Source: a virus. Taken from it: DNA of 64,000 nt. This document shows, in pieces, positions 32,431 to 39,823 of this stretch. The stretch covers positions 1-64,000 of IMG/VR virus record IMGVR_UViG_3300037200_000067, one strand, 5' to 3'. The notes beneath the pieces were generated by a model that saw only the letters and a program-made list of their open reading frames with translations, was not told the DNA's origin and ran no database searches. The translations under genes were made by a program, and so were the position numbers. Each line of letters starts with the position of its first letter. Within the stretch, counting starts at the first letter, position 1.

Positions 32431-33408
32431 TCAAGTCCTAAAAACCTCGCGCCGGTGGCAGCGCGTTACAAAGTCGTCGATCCAGTCATAATCCGGCTCG
32501 GCTTGAAGTGTGGAGACGGCAGACGCGGCTTCGACGTCGGCGAGCCCTTGCTCAATCTCGGCGGCGACATCCTGATAGGCGCACCGCCCGAGTTTGATCG
32601 CGAGGATGTGCGCGGCGTCAGGAATTGGAAAAGTCACGCGCCCCGTCGTCAGCATTTCGATCGCTTGCCGCGCCACGCGAACAGCATGGGATAGCGCCTT
32701 CCAGTCAACGCCGTTCTGACTTTCCGCCTGAAGCGCGCGGGCGCCGTAGTCTTTGACGAGGGCGTGCATTATATCGCGCGCGTTTTTGATTGATGCAGAG
32801 TAGGACAACTTTCGCCCGCAGACTTCCCAGTGGTCCATCATCACGCCAGATGCGTGCTCAATCGGCACGATGGCCATATGTTCGTCGCTGGCGACGGCAT
32901 GATCAATGAAAGGCGCGATCTCTCGCAACTTCGCGGTCGTTCCAAGCCCCTCTACGGCGTCGTCGAGAATCGCTAGCGCCTTGCGCGCTGCGGCGACGCG
33001 CGAACCCTTGATGCCATACTTGTTGGCCTGCTGACGGCAATAACCGACGAAGGCGGCGGACTTGCTTGTGATCAGGCGATGGCGATTGGCGACCACCTCG
33101 CGCCACTCTGGCGACGGCGGTTCGGTCATACTCCATTCGGGTGCGAACAGCACGTCGGTGGCGACTGTCTGCCCCTCAGACATCAGGGACAGATAGCGTT
33201 GCAGGCTGAAGGACTCCTCATCGACTTCTCCAGCGAAGTTCTTTTCGCCTTCGCTCTTTGCGCGCTTAGTCGAGATTGATCCGCGAACGCGCTGCAACAG
33301 GATTGAGCGCGCGTCGGGCATGTAGACGCTTTTGAAATCGAGGTCAGACTGCGGCGTTGATGTCCCGTAAAGGTGCGAACCGAATTTGATGCGGACCAGC
33401 GTTCTCAT
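32431..33408 (-). CDS. Nucleotidyltransferase-fold protein (RlaP/COG3541-like)
   Basis: 325 residues. The N-terminus KFGSHLYGTSTPQSDLDF holds the GS...S-D-x-D signature of the DNA polymerase beta superfamily, in the form typical of predicted phage and bacterial nucleotidyltransferases. Residues after 90 are helical. The target, protein, tRNA end or nucleotide, cannot be read from the sequence. It is on the opposite strand to the tail and lysis genes, in a two-gene island, which looks like a later insertion (moron). ATGA-coupled to the upstream small gene. Confidence 0.75.
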   Translation of the reverse strand: MRTLVRIKFGSHLYGTSTPQSDLDFKSVYMPDARSILLQRVRGSISTKRAKSEGEKNFAGEVDEESFSLQRYLSLMSEGQTVATDVLFAPEWSMTEPPSPEWREVVANRHRLITSKSAAFVGYCRQQANKYGIKGSRVAAARKALAILDDAVEGLGTTAKLREIAPFIDHAVASDEHMAIVPIEHASGVMMDHWEVCGRKLSYSASIKNARDIMHALVKDYGARALQAESQNGVDWKALSHAVRVARQAIEMLTTGRVTFPIPDAAHILAIKLGRCAYQDVAAEIEQGLADVEAASAVSTLQAEPDYDWIDDFVTRCHRREVFRT

Positions 33409-33707
33409 TTGTCCACCAAGAGGAATTTTTCGTCGAGGTCGTGAAAGGTGAACCGCGCTGTGGGCTGCGTCCAGTCGCCGTTCGCGAAGATCACGATGTC
33501 ATCCGGCCCAATATCACGGCGCGCGCGAGTGTCCCACCCCCGATGGATGAATCTTGGACCACCCCATATCCGGTAGGCGCTCCAGTAGCGATCGTCCCGG
33601 AATCCCACGTAATGAACCGCGCGCATCAGCCAAGCCCATTTTCTCTCCCGCCTCCACTCTAAATCGCGGTTGGGGGCCGCAATAGGCGCTAGCGCTCCAA
33701 ATCGCAC
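33405..33707 (-). CDS. Small protein paired with the nucleotidyltransferase
   Basis: Up to 100 residues. The conserved-looking part is VHYVGFRDDRYWSAYRIWGG followed by FIHRGWDTRARRDIGPDD. The start is unclear: GTG 33707 gives the full length, while ATG 33626 would start just before the structured part; neither has a clear SD. Tight coupling with the nucleotidyltransferase suggests joint function. Confidence 0.6.
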   Translation of the reverse strand: MRFGALAPIAAPNRDLEWRRERKWAWLMRAVHYVGFRDDRYWSAYRIWGGPRFIHRGWDTRARRDIGPDDIVIFANGDWTQPTARFTFHDLDEKFLLVDK

Positions 33708-33767
33708 ACAAAATCAACGCGGGGTCTTCACGGAGCCTTCATAATTGAAGGCGAAACCATGGCGATA

Positions 33768-33783
33768 GGTTTCACGTGAAACG
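33768..33783. promoter_or_regulatory. parS-like: parS-like ParB-binding site
   Basis: The 14 bases 33769-33782 read GTTTCACGTGAAAC, a perfect palindrome equal to the core of the bacterial parS consensus (TGTTTCACGTGAAACA); only the two outermost bases differ. It lies in the short intergenic gap between the divergent nucleotidyltransferase island and the endolysin. A 14-base match by chance in 64 kb is very unlikely. Confidence 0.75.
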
Positions 33784-33797
33784 AGGGGCGATTGGGC

Positions 33798-34589
33798 ATG
33801 GTCGACGTCAATTTCGCCGGCTGCTACGCCGACACGCTCGTATTCGAGGGTGGCTACTCGGACAACCCGAATGATCCAGGCGGTTCAACAGATCGTGGAA
33901 TCACCCAGACAACCTACGACGCTTATCGGCGGACCATAGGCGCGTTCACGCGCGATGTCCGCGACATGACGGATACGGAGTGCCGGGCGATCTACCGCAC
34001 GTATTGGGATGCGGTGCGTGGTGACGAGCTATGGGATGGACTCGACCTTCTCCAATATGACGAGTGTGTCAACAGCGGGTCTGCCGAGGCGGTCCGCCTC
34101 ATGCAGCAGACACTGGGCATTGAAGCCGACGGCTTCTTTGGCCTAGAGACGCTCGCCGCCGTCAATGCGGTCGTCGACAAGCCAGCCTTCATCAAAGACC
34201 TCTGTGCCCGGCGCCTCTCATTTTGGAGGTCGCTTTCGACGTGGCAGTTCTTCAAGGGGGGCTGGACGACACGCGACTACGGTATGGAAGCCAAGGCGCT
34301 CGCGCTTTGCGCCACATCGAAAGGCGCTGGGTCGCTTTCTGCTGCACCCGTTCCAGCGCCGGCCCAGCCGCCGAATCCCAGCTATGCTGATGGCTCCACA
34401 GAGTGGCTACAGGCGTCGCTGAATGCCCTCGGGGCTGCGCCGCCGCTGTCCGTCGACGGCGACTATGGCGCGGCCACCACGCGGGCCGTTGTGGCATTCC
34501 AACAGGCGACGAAGGGGCTATGGATTGACGGCGCCGCCGGGCCTAAAACGAAGGCTGCGATCAAAGCAGCACTGGCGGCAAAGTCATGA
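33798..34589 (+). CDS. Endolysin: GH108-type muramidase with peptidoglycan-binding domain
   Basis: 263 residues from ATG 33798 (GAGGGG nine bases upstream; TTG 33792 is possible but less likely). Residues about 10-40 carry the FEGGYSDNPNDPGGSTDRGI signature of glycosyl hydrolase family 108, whose catalytic glutamate is the E of EGGY. A PG_binding_3-like segment with NSGSAEAVRLMQ follows. The C-terminal domain (WLQASLNALG, FQQATKGLWIDG) is a classic peptidoglycan-binding type 1 repeat. It degrades the cell wall at lysis and heads the lysis cassette. Confidence 0.88.
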   Translation: MVDVNFAGCYADTLVFEGGYSDNPNDPGGSTDRGITQTTYDAYRRTIGAFTRDVRDMTDTECRAIYRTYWDAVRGDELWDGLDLLQYDECVNSGSAEAVRLMQQTLGIEADGFFGLETLAAVNAVVDKPAFIKDLCARRLSFWRSLSTWQFFKGGWTTRDYGMEAKALALCATSKGAGSLSAAPVPAPAQPPNPSYADGSTEWLQASLNALGAAPPLSVDGDYGAATTRAVVAFQQATKGLWIDGAAGPKTKAAIKAALAAKS

Positions 34590-35308
34590 ACGATTTCTAC
34601 GTTTACATCGGCGTCCACCCAGACACCGAGGAATCCTGTTATATCGGGAAGGGGCGCGGTCAAAGAATTGGCGATCACTCGCCGCTGCTGAAGAAGGGGA
34701 CGCACCCAAACGTCAGGTTGCAGAGCATCTTCGATAGGCACGGCCCTATCCTATGGGCAAAGCTCCACGAAGGCCTCTCGGAGCGCGAGGCATTCGAGAT
34801 AGAAAAGGCACTTGTCGCGCTTTTGGGCAGGGGGCGCGGCAAGCCGCTTTGCAACAAGACGGATGGTGGTGACGGAACGAGTGGCCATAAGCACACCGAA
34901 GAAGCGCGCGCCAGAATGAGCCGTGCCCAGAAAGGGCACTATGTATCGCCAGAAGCGAGAGCAAAAATAGGCGCGGCGCACCGTGGCAAGAAACTGTCGC
35001 CAGAGCACCGTGCTAAGTTTATTGCCCATAACCACGAGCCAAAGTCGCCAGAACACCTAGCAAAAATTCAGGCGGCAAAGATCGGCAGGCCACGGTCTGC
35101 AGAGACGAAGCAAAAACTTAGTGAGGCGCTGAAGGGACGGAAGCAGCCGGCACGGTCGCCTGAGTACCGCAAAAACATCAGTGAGCACAAAAAGCGATGG
35201 TGGGCCGAGCAAAGGGTAGCCATGGTCGCGCTCGGAATGGAACCTACTTTCGCGGGAATAATCAGAAATGCGCAGGCAAAGCGCGCCGCTTTAAAGGGGG
35301 CGGCATGA
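34586..35308 (+). CDS. GIY-YIG homing endonuclease with NUMOD3 repeats
   Basis: 240 residues. The N-terminus FYVYIGVHPDTEESCYIGKG is a GIY-YIG nuclease start (YVYI and YIGKG as the two motifs). Residues about 95-190 contain repeated NUMOD3-type DNA-contacting segments (EEARARMSRAQKG, PEARAKIGAAHRGKK, AETKQKLSEALKGRK). Such free-standing genes spread by cutting relatives that lack them. It sits between endolysin and the next lysis gene with ATGA overlaps on both sides and looks less GC-rich than its neighbours, which suggests insertion. Confidence 0.85.
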   Translation: MNDFYVYIGVHPDTEESCYIGKGRGQRIGDHSPLLKKGTHPNVRLQSIFDRHGPILWAKLHEGLSEREAFEIEKALVALLGRGRGKPLCNKTDGGDGTSGHKHTEEARARMSRAQKGHYVSPEARAKIGAAHRGKKLSPEHRAKFIAHNHEPKSPEHLAKIQAAKIGRPRSAETKQKLSEALKGRKQPARSPEYRKNISEHKKRWWAEQRVAMVALGMEPTFAGIIRNAQAKRAALKGAA

Positions 35309-35643
35309 AGCTCGCGAGCGCAGCGGCCATCGCGGCAGGCGCCATCGGGTTCGCGCGGCCAGTGTTTGCCCATGATACCTGGGCGAGCGGCGAGCCGGTC
35401 CCCGCGTGGGTAAAACGCGCCTGCTGCGGGCCAGACGACGTTCACCACCTGCGCAAAGAACAGGTGCGCCTTGAAGTGGACGGGTGGCACGTCGACGGCT
35501 ATCCAGATGTCATCCCGGCCGGAACCGAGCAGCCATCGCCAGACGGCGAATACTGGATTTTCTATCGGACGAATACGCGGGCAGACGGGTCGACATATCA
35601 AACACGTGTCTATTGCTTTTTCGTCCCGCCCACGAGTTTCTGA
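35305..35643 (+). CDS. Exported small protein of the lysis cassette
   Basis: 112 residues from ATG 35305, ATGA-coupled to the homing endonuclease. Residues 1-22 are a signal peptide (hydrophobic AAAIAAGAIGFA, cleavage after VFA). The mature part has a CCGPDDVHHL motif and a YWIFYRTN segment, matching a periplasmic protein family common in alphaproteobacteria and their phages, function unknown. Possibly involved in envelope disruption or superinfection control. Confidence 0.7.
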   Translation: MKLASAAAIAAGAIGFARPVFAHDTWASGEPVPAWVKRACCGPDDVHHLRKEQVRLEVDGWHVDGYPDVIPAGTEQPSPDGEYWIFYRTNTRADGSTYQTRVYCFFVPPTSF

Positions 35644-35655
35644 CAGGAGCCTCCC

Positions 35656-35979
35656 ATGTCCATTGATCCACGCGTCGCGCTCATCATCAAGATCGTCCTC
35701 GCGCTCGCCACGGCGATTGCTGGCGGGGGCCTGCCGCTGGCCGGCATCGTCTCCCCGCAGACGGCTGCGCTGATCGTCGCCATCGCGTCCTCGCTGACGG
35801 TGGTCCTCGGCATCATTCTGACGGCGTATAGCTCCTCGACTCCGGGCCCGCTTGCCCCGCAGGACGCGCCCGTCGTCGCCGCGGCAACCGCTCTGTCGGA
35901 ACTGCCGCCAAGCGCCGCCGCTTCTGTCGTTGCGTCAGCAAAGAGCGCGGTGGTCGCGGCTGCCGCAGCGCACGTCTGA
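35656..35979 (+). CDS. Holin candidate (two membrane segments)
   Basis: 107 residues with two hydrophobic segments (about 9-30 and 35-57) separated by a short turn, and an Ala-rich tail. Size, topology and position soon after the endolysin suggest a class II holin. No sequence motif proves it; the neighbouring 81-residue membrane protein is the other candidate. Confidence 0.55.
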   Translation: MSIDPRVALIIKIVLALATAIAGGGLPLAGIVSPQTAALIVAIASSLTVVLGIILTAYSSSTPGPLAPQDAPVVAAATALSELPPSAAASVVASAKSAVVAAAAAHV

Positions 35980-35992
35980 AAAGGAACGTCCC

Positions 35993-36238
35993 ATGTGCTT
36001 CTCCCTGAGCTTTATTGAGAGCCTGCTCATCGACCTTGTGGTGATCGCCGTCGTCGTCGCCATTCTGCGGCTCCTCGTGCCGTGGATTCTCGGACAGATT
36101 GGCTTCAACGCCCCGCCGATCATGCGGGTGATCGACATCATCGTGTGGGCGATCGTGATCATCTTCGTGATCGTGGTTGTCTTTGATTTGCTTCGCTGCG
36201 TGGTCGGCGGCGGCGGCTTTCCGCTCCTGCCTCACTGA
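35993..36238 (+). CDS. Small two-helix membrane protein
   Basis: 81 residues from ATG 35993, chosen because AAAGGAACG lies in SD distance. Two strongly hydrophobic helices (LIDLVVIAVVVAILRLLV and VIDIIVWAIVIIFVIVVVF). May be the holin, an antiholin or a lysis accessory protein. Confidence 0.6.
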   Translation: MCFSLSFIESLLIDLVVIAVVVAILRLLVPWILGQIGFNAPPIMRVIDIIVWAIVIIFVIVVVFDLLRCVVGGGGFPLLPH

Positions 36239-36249
36239 AAGGAAACACC

Positions 36250-36627
36250 ATGAAAATCTTTGCATTCATAGTCGCCGCAGTCGCGATGACATTCGCCGGC
36301 TGCGCGCAGCTTCAGACCCTCTCCACCATCGCGGGCGCAGCAAGTGCAGCCAATTCTGATTTGCTCGCAGCCAACACCGCCATTGCGAAGGCGTCGCCCA
36401 CGGTGGGCGCGTTCATCACCAAGCACCTCGCGCAAGCGGACGGGTATTTCCAGGACGTTGCGGCGACCGGCGTCCTCTCCGCCGCTGCGATCGCGCAGGA
36501 ACAAGCCGCAGTGGCGAAGGTCCAGAGCTACGCGACGAACATGCCAACGAGCGTTGCGGGCGTCGCGGCTGATCTGGCGCAGGCGTTTACGACCGTCCAA
36601 ACGATGACTCACGTTCCCGGCACCTGA
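36250..36627 (+). CDS. Lipoprotein (possible outer-membrane spanin component)
   Basis: 125 residues with a lipoprotein signal: basic start, hydrophobic core and lipobox FAGC, giving a mature N-terminal cysteine at residue 18. The mature part is Ala-rich and helical. In a lysis cassette this fits an outer-membrane spanin, though it is longer than most. Ends one base into the next gene. Confidence 0.65.
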   Translation: MKIFAFIVAAVAMTFAGCAQLQTLSTIAGAASAANSDLLAANTAIAKASPTVGAFITKHLAQADGYFQDVAATGVLSAAAIAQEQAAVAKVQSYATNMPTSVAGVAADLAQAFTTVQTMTHVPGT

Positions 36628-37439
36628 TGGCGAACGGCGGCGGTCCATCCTCGCGGTCATCCAGCACGCCCAACTATGGCGTGCTGGAGCAGCGCGTCTA
36701 CGGGACCGAACGCAAGGTCGACGAACTCAGCGTCAAATTCGGCGAACTATCGTCGCAGGTCAGTCAGCAGTTCGGAGCCATGCGCTCCGAAGTCTCGCGC
36801 GATATTGAGATCATCGGCGGCAAGATCGACCGCCAACTCACGGCCGGCCGCGCGAACTGGACGGCGATCATAGCATCAGCGGTCGGGATTGGCGGGCTGC
36901 TCGTCAGCGTATTCGTCGTCGTCGGATCAATGTCGCTAAGCCCGATCCGGGAAAACCAGAGCGACTTCAAACAAGCCGTGCAGCGGCTCTATGACGAAAC
37001 CCTGAACAAGGCCGACTTCCGGGATTACGTCGCGGGAACGGATCGATGGCTCGGGAGCCTTCGGGACCGGCTCCAGACGCTTCCGCAAGAGTACGTGTCA
37101 CAACGCCAGTTGACCGAACTGAAAGAGCGCTTTGACGAACGCTATCAGATCACCACCAAATTTCATGACCAGCGCCTTGACCACGAGGACGCCAGAATCG
37201 GCGACTTGAGCGCCAATACGCCACGTCGCGCCGAAATGACGACCGCCGTGGATACGCTGAGCGCGCGCGAGACATCAATCATCGCCAGCCTGAATGAACT
37301 GCGGCACGACCTCGGGTCCGACTTCACGCTTGGCGACGCGGTGAAGGAATTGCAGAGGCGGATTTCCGAACTGCAAGCGCAGGGCAACGGGACGGCGATA
37401 TCCGCCGCAAGGTCTAGGGTAACGCCCGGCGGCGAATGA
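36627..37439 (+). CDS. Membrane-anchored coiled-coil protein
   Basis: 270 residues. A helical N-terminal part (YGTERKVDELSVKFGELSSQV), one membrane segment at about 79-101 (ASAVGIGGLLVSVFVVVG) and long C-terminal coiled coils (QLTELKERFDERYQ, EMTTAVDTLSARETS). Last gene of the rightward late block. It could be an inner-membrane spanin partner of the lipoprotein or a receptor-blocking protein; not decidable here. Confidence 0.62.
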   Translation: MANGGGPSSRSSSTPNYGVLEQRVYGTERKVDELSVKFGELSSQVSQQFGAMRSEVSRDIEIIGGKIDRQLTAGRANWTAIIASAVGIGGLLVSVFVVVGSMSLSPIRENQSDFKQAVQRLYDETLNKADFRDYVAGTDRWLGSLRDRLQTLPQEYVSQRQLTELKERFDERYQITTKFHDQRLDHEDARIGDLSANTPRRAEMTTAVDTLSARETSIIASLNELRHDLGSDFTLGDAVKELQRRISELQAQGNGTAISAARSRVTPGGE

Positions 37440-37477
37440 TCTTCCGATCGGGGGCGGTGCCCTCTCGCTGCCTGACG

Positions 37478-37576
37478 TCACCTGTCGAAATTATCGAGAT
37501 ACCAGAAAAATGCGATCCAGACAGCCGCGACGCAGATAGCGACGATCGAATCGGCGAATGCTGTGGGCCAGTCCAT
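37478..37576 (-). CDS. 32-residue single-pass membrane microprotein
   Basis: The frame reads M-D-W-P-T-A-F-A-D-S followed by a hydrophobic core (IVAICVAAVWIAFFWYL) and ends in NFDR. The ATG shares a base with the stop of the upstream gene (TAATG), so it is translated by coupling. It is the last gene of the long leftward operon. Short membrane proteins of this type are common in phage early regions; function unknown. Confidence 0.6.
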   Translation of the reverse strand: MDWPTAFADSIVAICVAAVWIAFFWYLDNFDR

Positions 37577-38004
37577 TATGTCGGCTCCTGCTCTGCGAGG
37601 GCGATTTTGGCGCGGAGAATACATGCGAGCATCGCGAGCGATGCGGTGTTAGCGGACGCCAGTTCCTTGATCTCGCGCTCTTCCGGCATGACTGCCGTGA
37701 ACATGCGCGCCATGAAAAACCCTCTACGCGGATGCGCGCCGCCGAAGCGTTCGATTGACCACCACCAGCCCGGCAGCACGCGATCGGCAAGCGCTATGCA
37801 CGCGTCGACCGACGCTGTGTACCGCCAGAGAATGAACTCAGGGGCACGTACTTCGCGACCAGTTAGATAGAGATTGATCGTTATGGGTGGGTCGACCAAG
37901 TCCGGAACCAAAGCCCGCGCAACATCAAGGTCTATCTTCCGATCCGGCCCGGTCGCCGCCTCTACGCGGGAGAGGAGAGATTGGAGGGTGGCAATATTGC
38001 TCAT
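37576..38004 (-). CDS. Phage hypothetical protein
   Basis: 142 residues with segments seen in many temperate phages: ATGPDRKIDLDVARAL near the start, RYTASVDACIALADRVLPGW in the middle and NTASLAMLACILRAKI at the end. ATGA-coupled upstream and TAATG-coupled downstream. No function is known to me. Confidence 0.7.
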   Translation of the reverse strand: MSNIATLQSLLSRVEAATGPDRKIDLDVARALVPDLVDPPITINLYLTGREVRAPEFILWRYTASVDACIALADRVLPGWWWSIERFGGAHPRRGFFMARMFTAVMPEEREIKELASANTASLAMLACILRAKIALAEQEPT

Positions 38005-38534
38005 GCGACAATCCTATCGAACAGAGGCGCGCCCATCATCGTTCTGGGGCGAGCTGCCATCGGCGCCGGCATATCGGAAGGATCAAGTCTCAGCGCCAGC
38101 AATCCGCCCTTGGTTTCGCCGGCCTCGGCAAAGCCGGCCTTTCGGTAGGTCCATCCCCAAGTCGGGACGCCGCGCACGAGTGTCGGGCGAACCTTCGACC
38201 GATCAACAAATGTGATCATGCCGAGCGCGGGCGACGGCCCGTAGTGCGCCAGTGTCGCCGCCACGGCCGCGCGGATCAACTCGGAGGCTTTGGCGTTGCC
38301 CTCAGAGCGGAATGCGGAGCAAACCCACGCGCCCGCCCATGCGTGCTTCACGAATTGAGCGAATGGCGCCGACGTGATCCAGAACGCGTCTGCTTCGGCC
38401 GTCAGAAGTACGAGGCACGAGCCCGGCGGCGCGAATTGCGGCGAATCCGGCGTCTGGCGATTGTAGTGGCGATCGGCCACCCGCTTGGCGGCCGGATCAG
38501 CGCGGTGCGACAAGCACCAAGGTTGCGGGGTCAT
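38001..38534 (-). CDS. GNAT-like phage protein
   Basis: About 177 residues from ATG 38534 (overlaps the stop of the previous small gene); ATG 38543 or 38591 are alternatives. Segments HYNRQTPDSPQFAPPGSCLV, GAWVCSAFRSEG, LGMITFVDRSKVR and YRKAGFAEAGE follow the strand order of N-acyltransferase-like proteins found in phage early operons. The acetyl-CoA loop is not clear, so the enzymatic role remains unproven. Confidence 0.62.
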   Translation of the reverse strand: MTPQPWCLSHRADPAAKRVADRHYNRQTPDSPQFAPPGSCLVLLTAEADAFWITSAPFAQFVKHAWAGAWVCSAFRSEGNAKASELIRAAVAATLAHYGPSPALGMITFVDRSKVRPTLVRGVPTWGWTYRKAGFAEAGETKGGLLALRLDPSDMPAPMAARPRTMMGAPLFDRIVA

Positions 38535-38665
38535 TTCAGCCATAGCAGGCCATCCAGAAGTTTTCTCGCGCTCATAAGCCGAAGCGCGCAAAGGTAGGTC
38601 ATCACCAAGTCAATTTCAGATTGTGTGAGATGATGCTTTTCCACTAGCTTTCCGAACGTCATCAT
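38531..38665 (-). CDS. 44-residue small protein
   Basis: Starts with a double ATG preceded by GAAGGG at about seven bases and ends in an ATGA overlap with the GNAT-like gene. The protein begins MMTFGKLVEKHHLTQSEIDL and is entirely helical. Its first 50 bases overlap the 3' end of the HTH gene in another frame. Supported by its SD and coupling. Confidence 0.5.
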   Translation of the reverse strand: MMTFGKLVEKHHLTQSEIDLVMTYLCALRLMSARKLLDGLLWLK

Positions 38666-38846
38666 TTTGTCCCTTCGGCGCGGTAAAAAGCCAAATCATG
38701 ATCTTGGCAAGCGTTGTGGAATCGCAGGCGTTTTCATTCTCAACCCGGTTCAATGTTGCCGCCGAAATGCCGATGATTTTCGCCAACGCGCGGACACCGT
38801 AGCGATGCTGTTCGCGATAGGCGGCGATGACGGGACCAAGCATCAT
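38616..38846 (-). CDS. XRE/Cro-family HTH regulator (copy 1)
   Basis: About 75 residues. A helix-turn-helix lies in residues 17-45 (VRALAKIIGISAATLNRVEN), followed by ACDSTTLAKIMIWLF. It is clearly paralogous to the protein at 41433-41630, with the same spacing. Small single-domain repressors of this kind usually act as dimers on operators. Start ATG 38846 or 38843, SD GAGAAG upstream. Confidence 0.75.
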   Translation of the reverse strand: MMLGPVIAAYREQHRYGVRALAKIIGISAATLNRVENENACDSTTLAKIMIWLFTAPKGQNDDVRKASGKASSHTI

Positions 38847-38896
38847 GGCTTCTTCTCATTCCACGTGATCATCGCGGCGCGGCAAGTTTCAGTCAT
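38843..38896 (-). CDS. 17-residue micro-ORF (paralogue of 39086-39160)
   Basis: Peptide beginning MTET and ending RAAMITWNEKKP. Its ATG overlaps the end of the 66-residue gene and its TGA overlaps the ATG of the HTH gene (CCATGATG). The C-terminal pattern R-A-A-M-I-x-[WY]-N-E-x-K-P is shared with the other micro-ORF. It may be a leader or coupling peptide. Confidence 0.45.
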   Translation of the reverse strand: MTETCRAAMITWNEKKP

Positions 38897-39089
38897 TGTA
38901 ATAGTCCTCGATCGAGTCATAGACCTTAACCCCGTCGATCCATTTGTACTTCGCCTGCGGCCATCCCATTTCGCCGCGAACCCACGACTGCCTTTGCGCT
39001 TCGCGATGTTCTGCTTGCTGTTCCGGCGTCATTGCGTCAAATCGCGCTTGGGCTTCGGCGACGAGTTTCTTGAGTTCGTCTTCGGTCAT
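38889..39089 (-). CDS. Small charged protein
   Basis: 66 residues. Helical and charged N-terminal half (MTPEQQAEHREAQRQSW in the middle) and a conserved-looking VRGEMGWP segment, both usual for short phage early proteins. ATGA-coupled to the micro-ORF upstream. Function unknown. Confidence 0.65.
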   Translation of the reverse strand: MTEDELKKLVAEAQARFDAMTPEQQAEHREAQRQSWVRGEMGWPQAKYKWIDGVKVYDSIEDYYND

Positions 39090-39160
39090 GGCTTCGGCTC
39101 GTTGTACGCGATCATCGCGGCGCGGGCGGCTTTGGCCTCGTTACGATATTCATTTATCAC
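39086..39160 (-). CDS. 24-residue micro-ORF (paralogue of 38843-38896)
   Basis: GTG start 39160 lies inside the 3' end of the 48-residue gene; the peptide ends RAAMIAYNEPKP and its TGA overlaps the next ATG. Both DNA and peptide resemble the micro-ORF at 38843, with the same neighbours' geometry. Confidence 0.45.
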   Translation of the reverse strand: MINEYRNEAKAARAAMIAYNEPKP

Positions 39161-39296
39161 GTCGGTCCGCGGCATAGTCGTCGGGGTCTAAACCGCGCCG
39201 CGCGCATTCTTCGCGGGCCTCAATCTCGCGTTCTTGTTCCGGCGTAATGTCGTAGTAGCCTGAGTCGATTAGATAGTCCCCGAACGTGATGGCCAT
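39150..39296 (-). CDS. 48-residue small protein
   Basis: Starts MAITFGDYLIDSGYYDIT and continues as a charged helix (EQEREIEAREECARRGLD). AAAGGAGAG precedes the ATG at ideal distance, the best ribosome binding site in this stretch. Function unknown. Confidence 0.6.
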   Translation of the reverse strand: MAITFGDYLIDSGYYDITPEQEREIEAREECARRGLDPDDYAADRRDK

Positions 39297-39299
39297 GGT

Positions 39300-39647
39300 T
39301 CAACTCTCCTTTGCGCTGTGGCCCGCGAGATAGGCTTCAATGTCGTCGGCGATCATGTCGGGGGTGACGCTGGACATTGAGACGAGGTGCCTGACACGCT
39401 GGGCCCCGGCAAAAATGCGCCTGCGATCCACCCCCGGCGCGGAGAGTATCATTGTCAGTGCAGCCTTACCCCAAATTTTCTCCGCTAACGCAATGGCGCA
39501 TGTGGAGCAACTGCCGTATCCCCATTTGAACCCTTCGGGCCAAAGCTTCGGCCTGCGAAGCCGCCATGCCAGCCCCCGCAACGACGGCTTGTCGAGATCG
39601 ACAAACAGATCGGTGGTTTCGTCAATGGTGATCGGGGTGTGCTTCAT
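39300..39647 (-). CDS. Phage hypothetical protein
   Basis: 115 residues from ATG 39647 (MKHTPITIDETTDLF), which overlaps the stop of the gene upstream. The motif GLAWRLRRPKLWPEGFKWGYG followed by CSTCAIALAEKIWG recurs in phages of alphaproteobacteria. The C-x-x-C pair might bind metal. No known function. Confidence 0.65.
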   Translation of the reverse strand: MKHTPITIDETTDLFVDLDKPSLRGLAWRLRRPKLWPEGFKWGYGSCSTCAIALAEKIWGKAALTMILSAPGVDRRRIFAGAQRVRHLVSMSSVTPDMIADDIEAYLAGHSAKES

Positions 39648-39823
39648 GGTTGAGGTTCCTTCCATCCAAGGCTTTTCAGAAATAGAAACAACGCGGCGAT
39701 AACTTCGGGTTCCAGACAAACGGCTTCAGACGCGTCGATAGAGTTTACACGCAACCAGATGTTCCATCCGTCAAAAGTCGCGTACACGCCGTCGCCAAGG
39801 TATATTTTTTTCTCGTCGCTCAC
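39644..39823 (-). CDS. Small phage protein (LGDGVYATFDGW type)
   Basis: 59 residues from GTG 39823, overlapping the previous stop (GTGA). The core KKIYLGDGVYATFDGWNIWL and the C-terminal LEPEVIAALFLFLKSL helix are typical of a very widespread short phage protein with a beta hairpin and one helix. Function not established to my knowledge. Confidence 0.72.
   Translation of the reverse strand: MSDEKKIYLGDGVYATFDGWNIWLRVNSIDASEAVCLEPEVIAALFLFLKSLGWKEPQP

Noticed and set aside
38857-38870. Second parS-like candidate around CCACGTGATC
   Set aside because: Only the central CACGTG and one flank match; the other half-site is lost and it lies in coding DNA.
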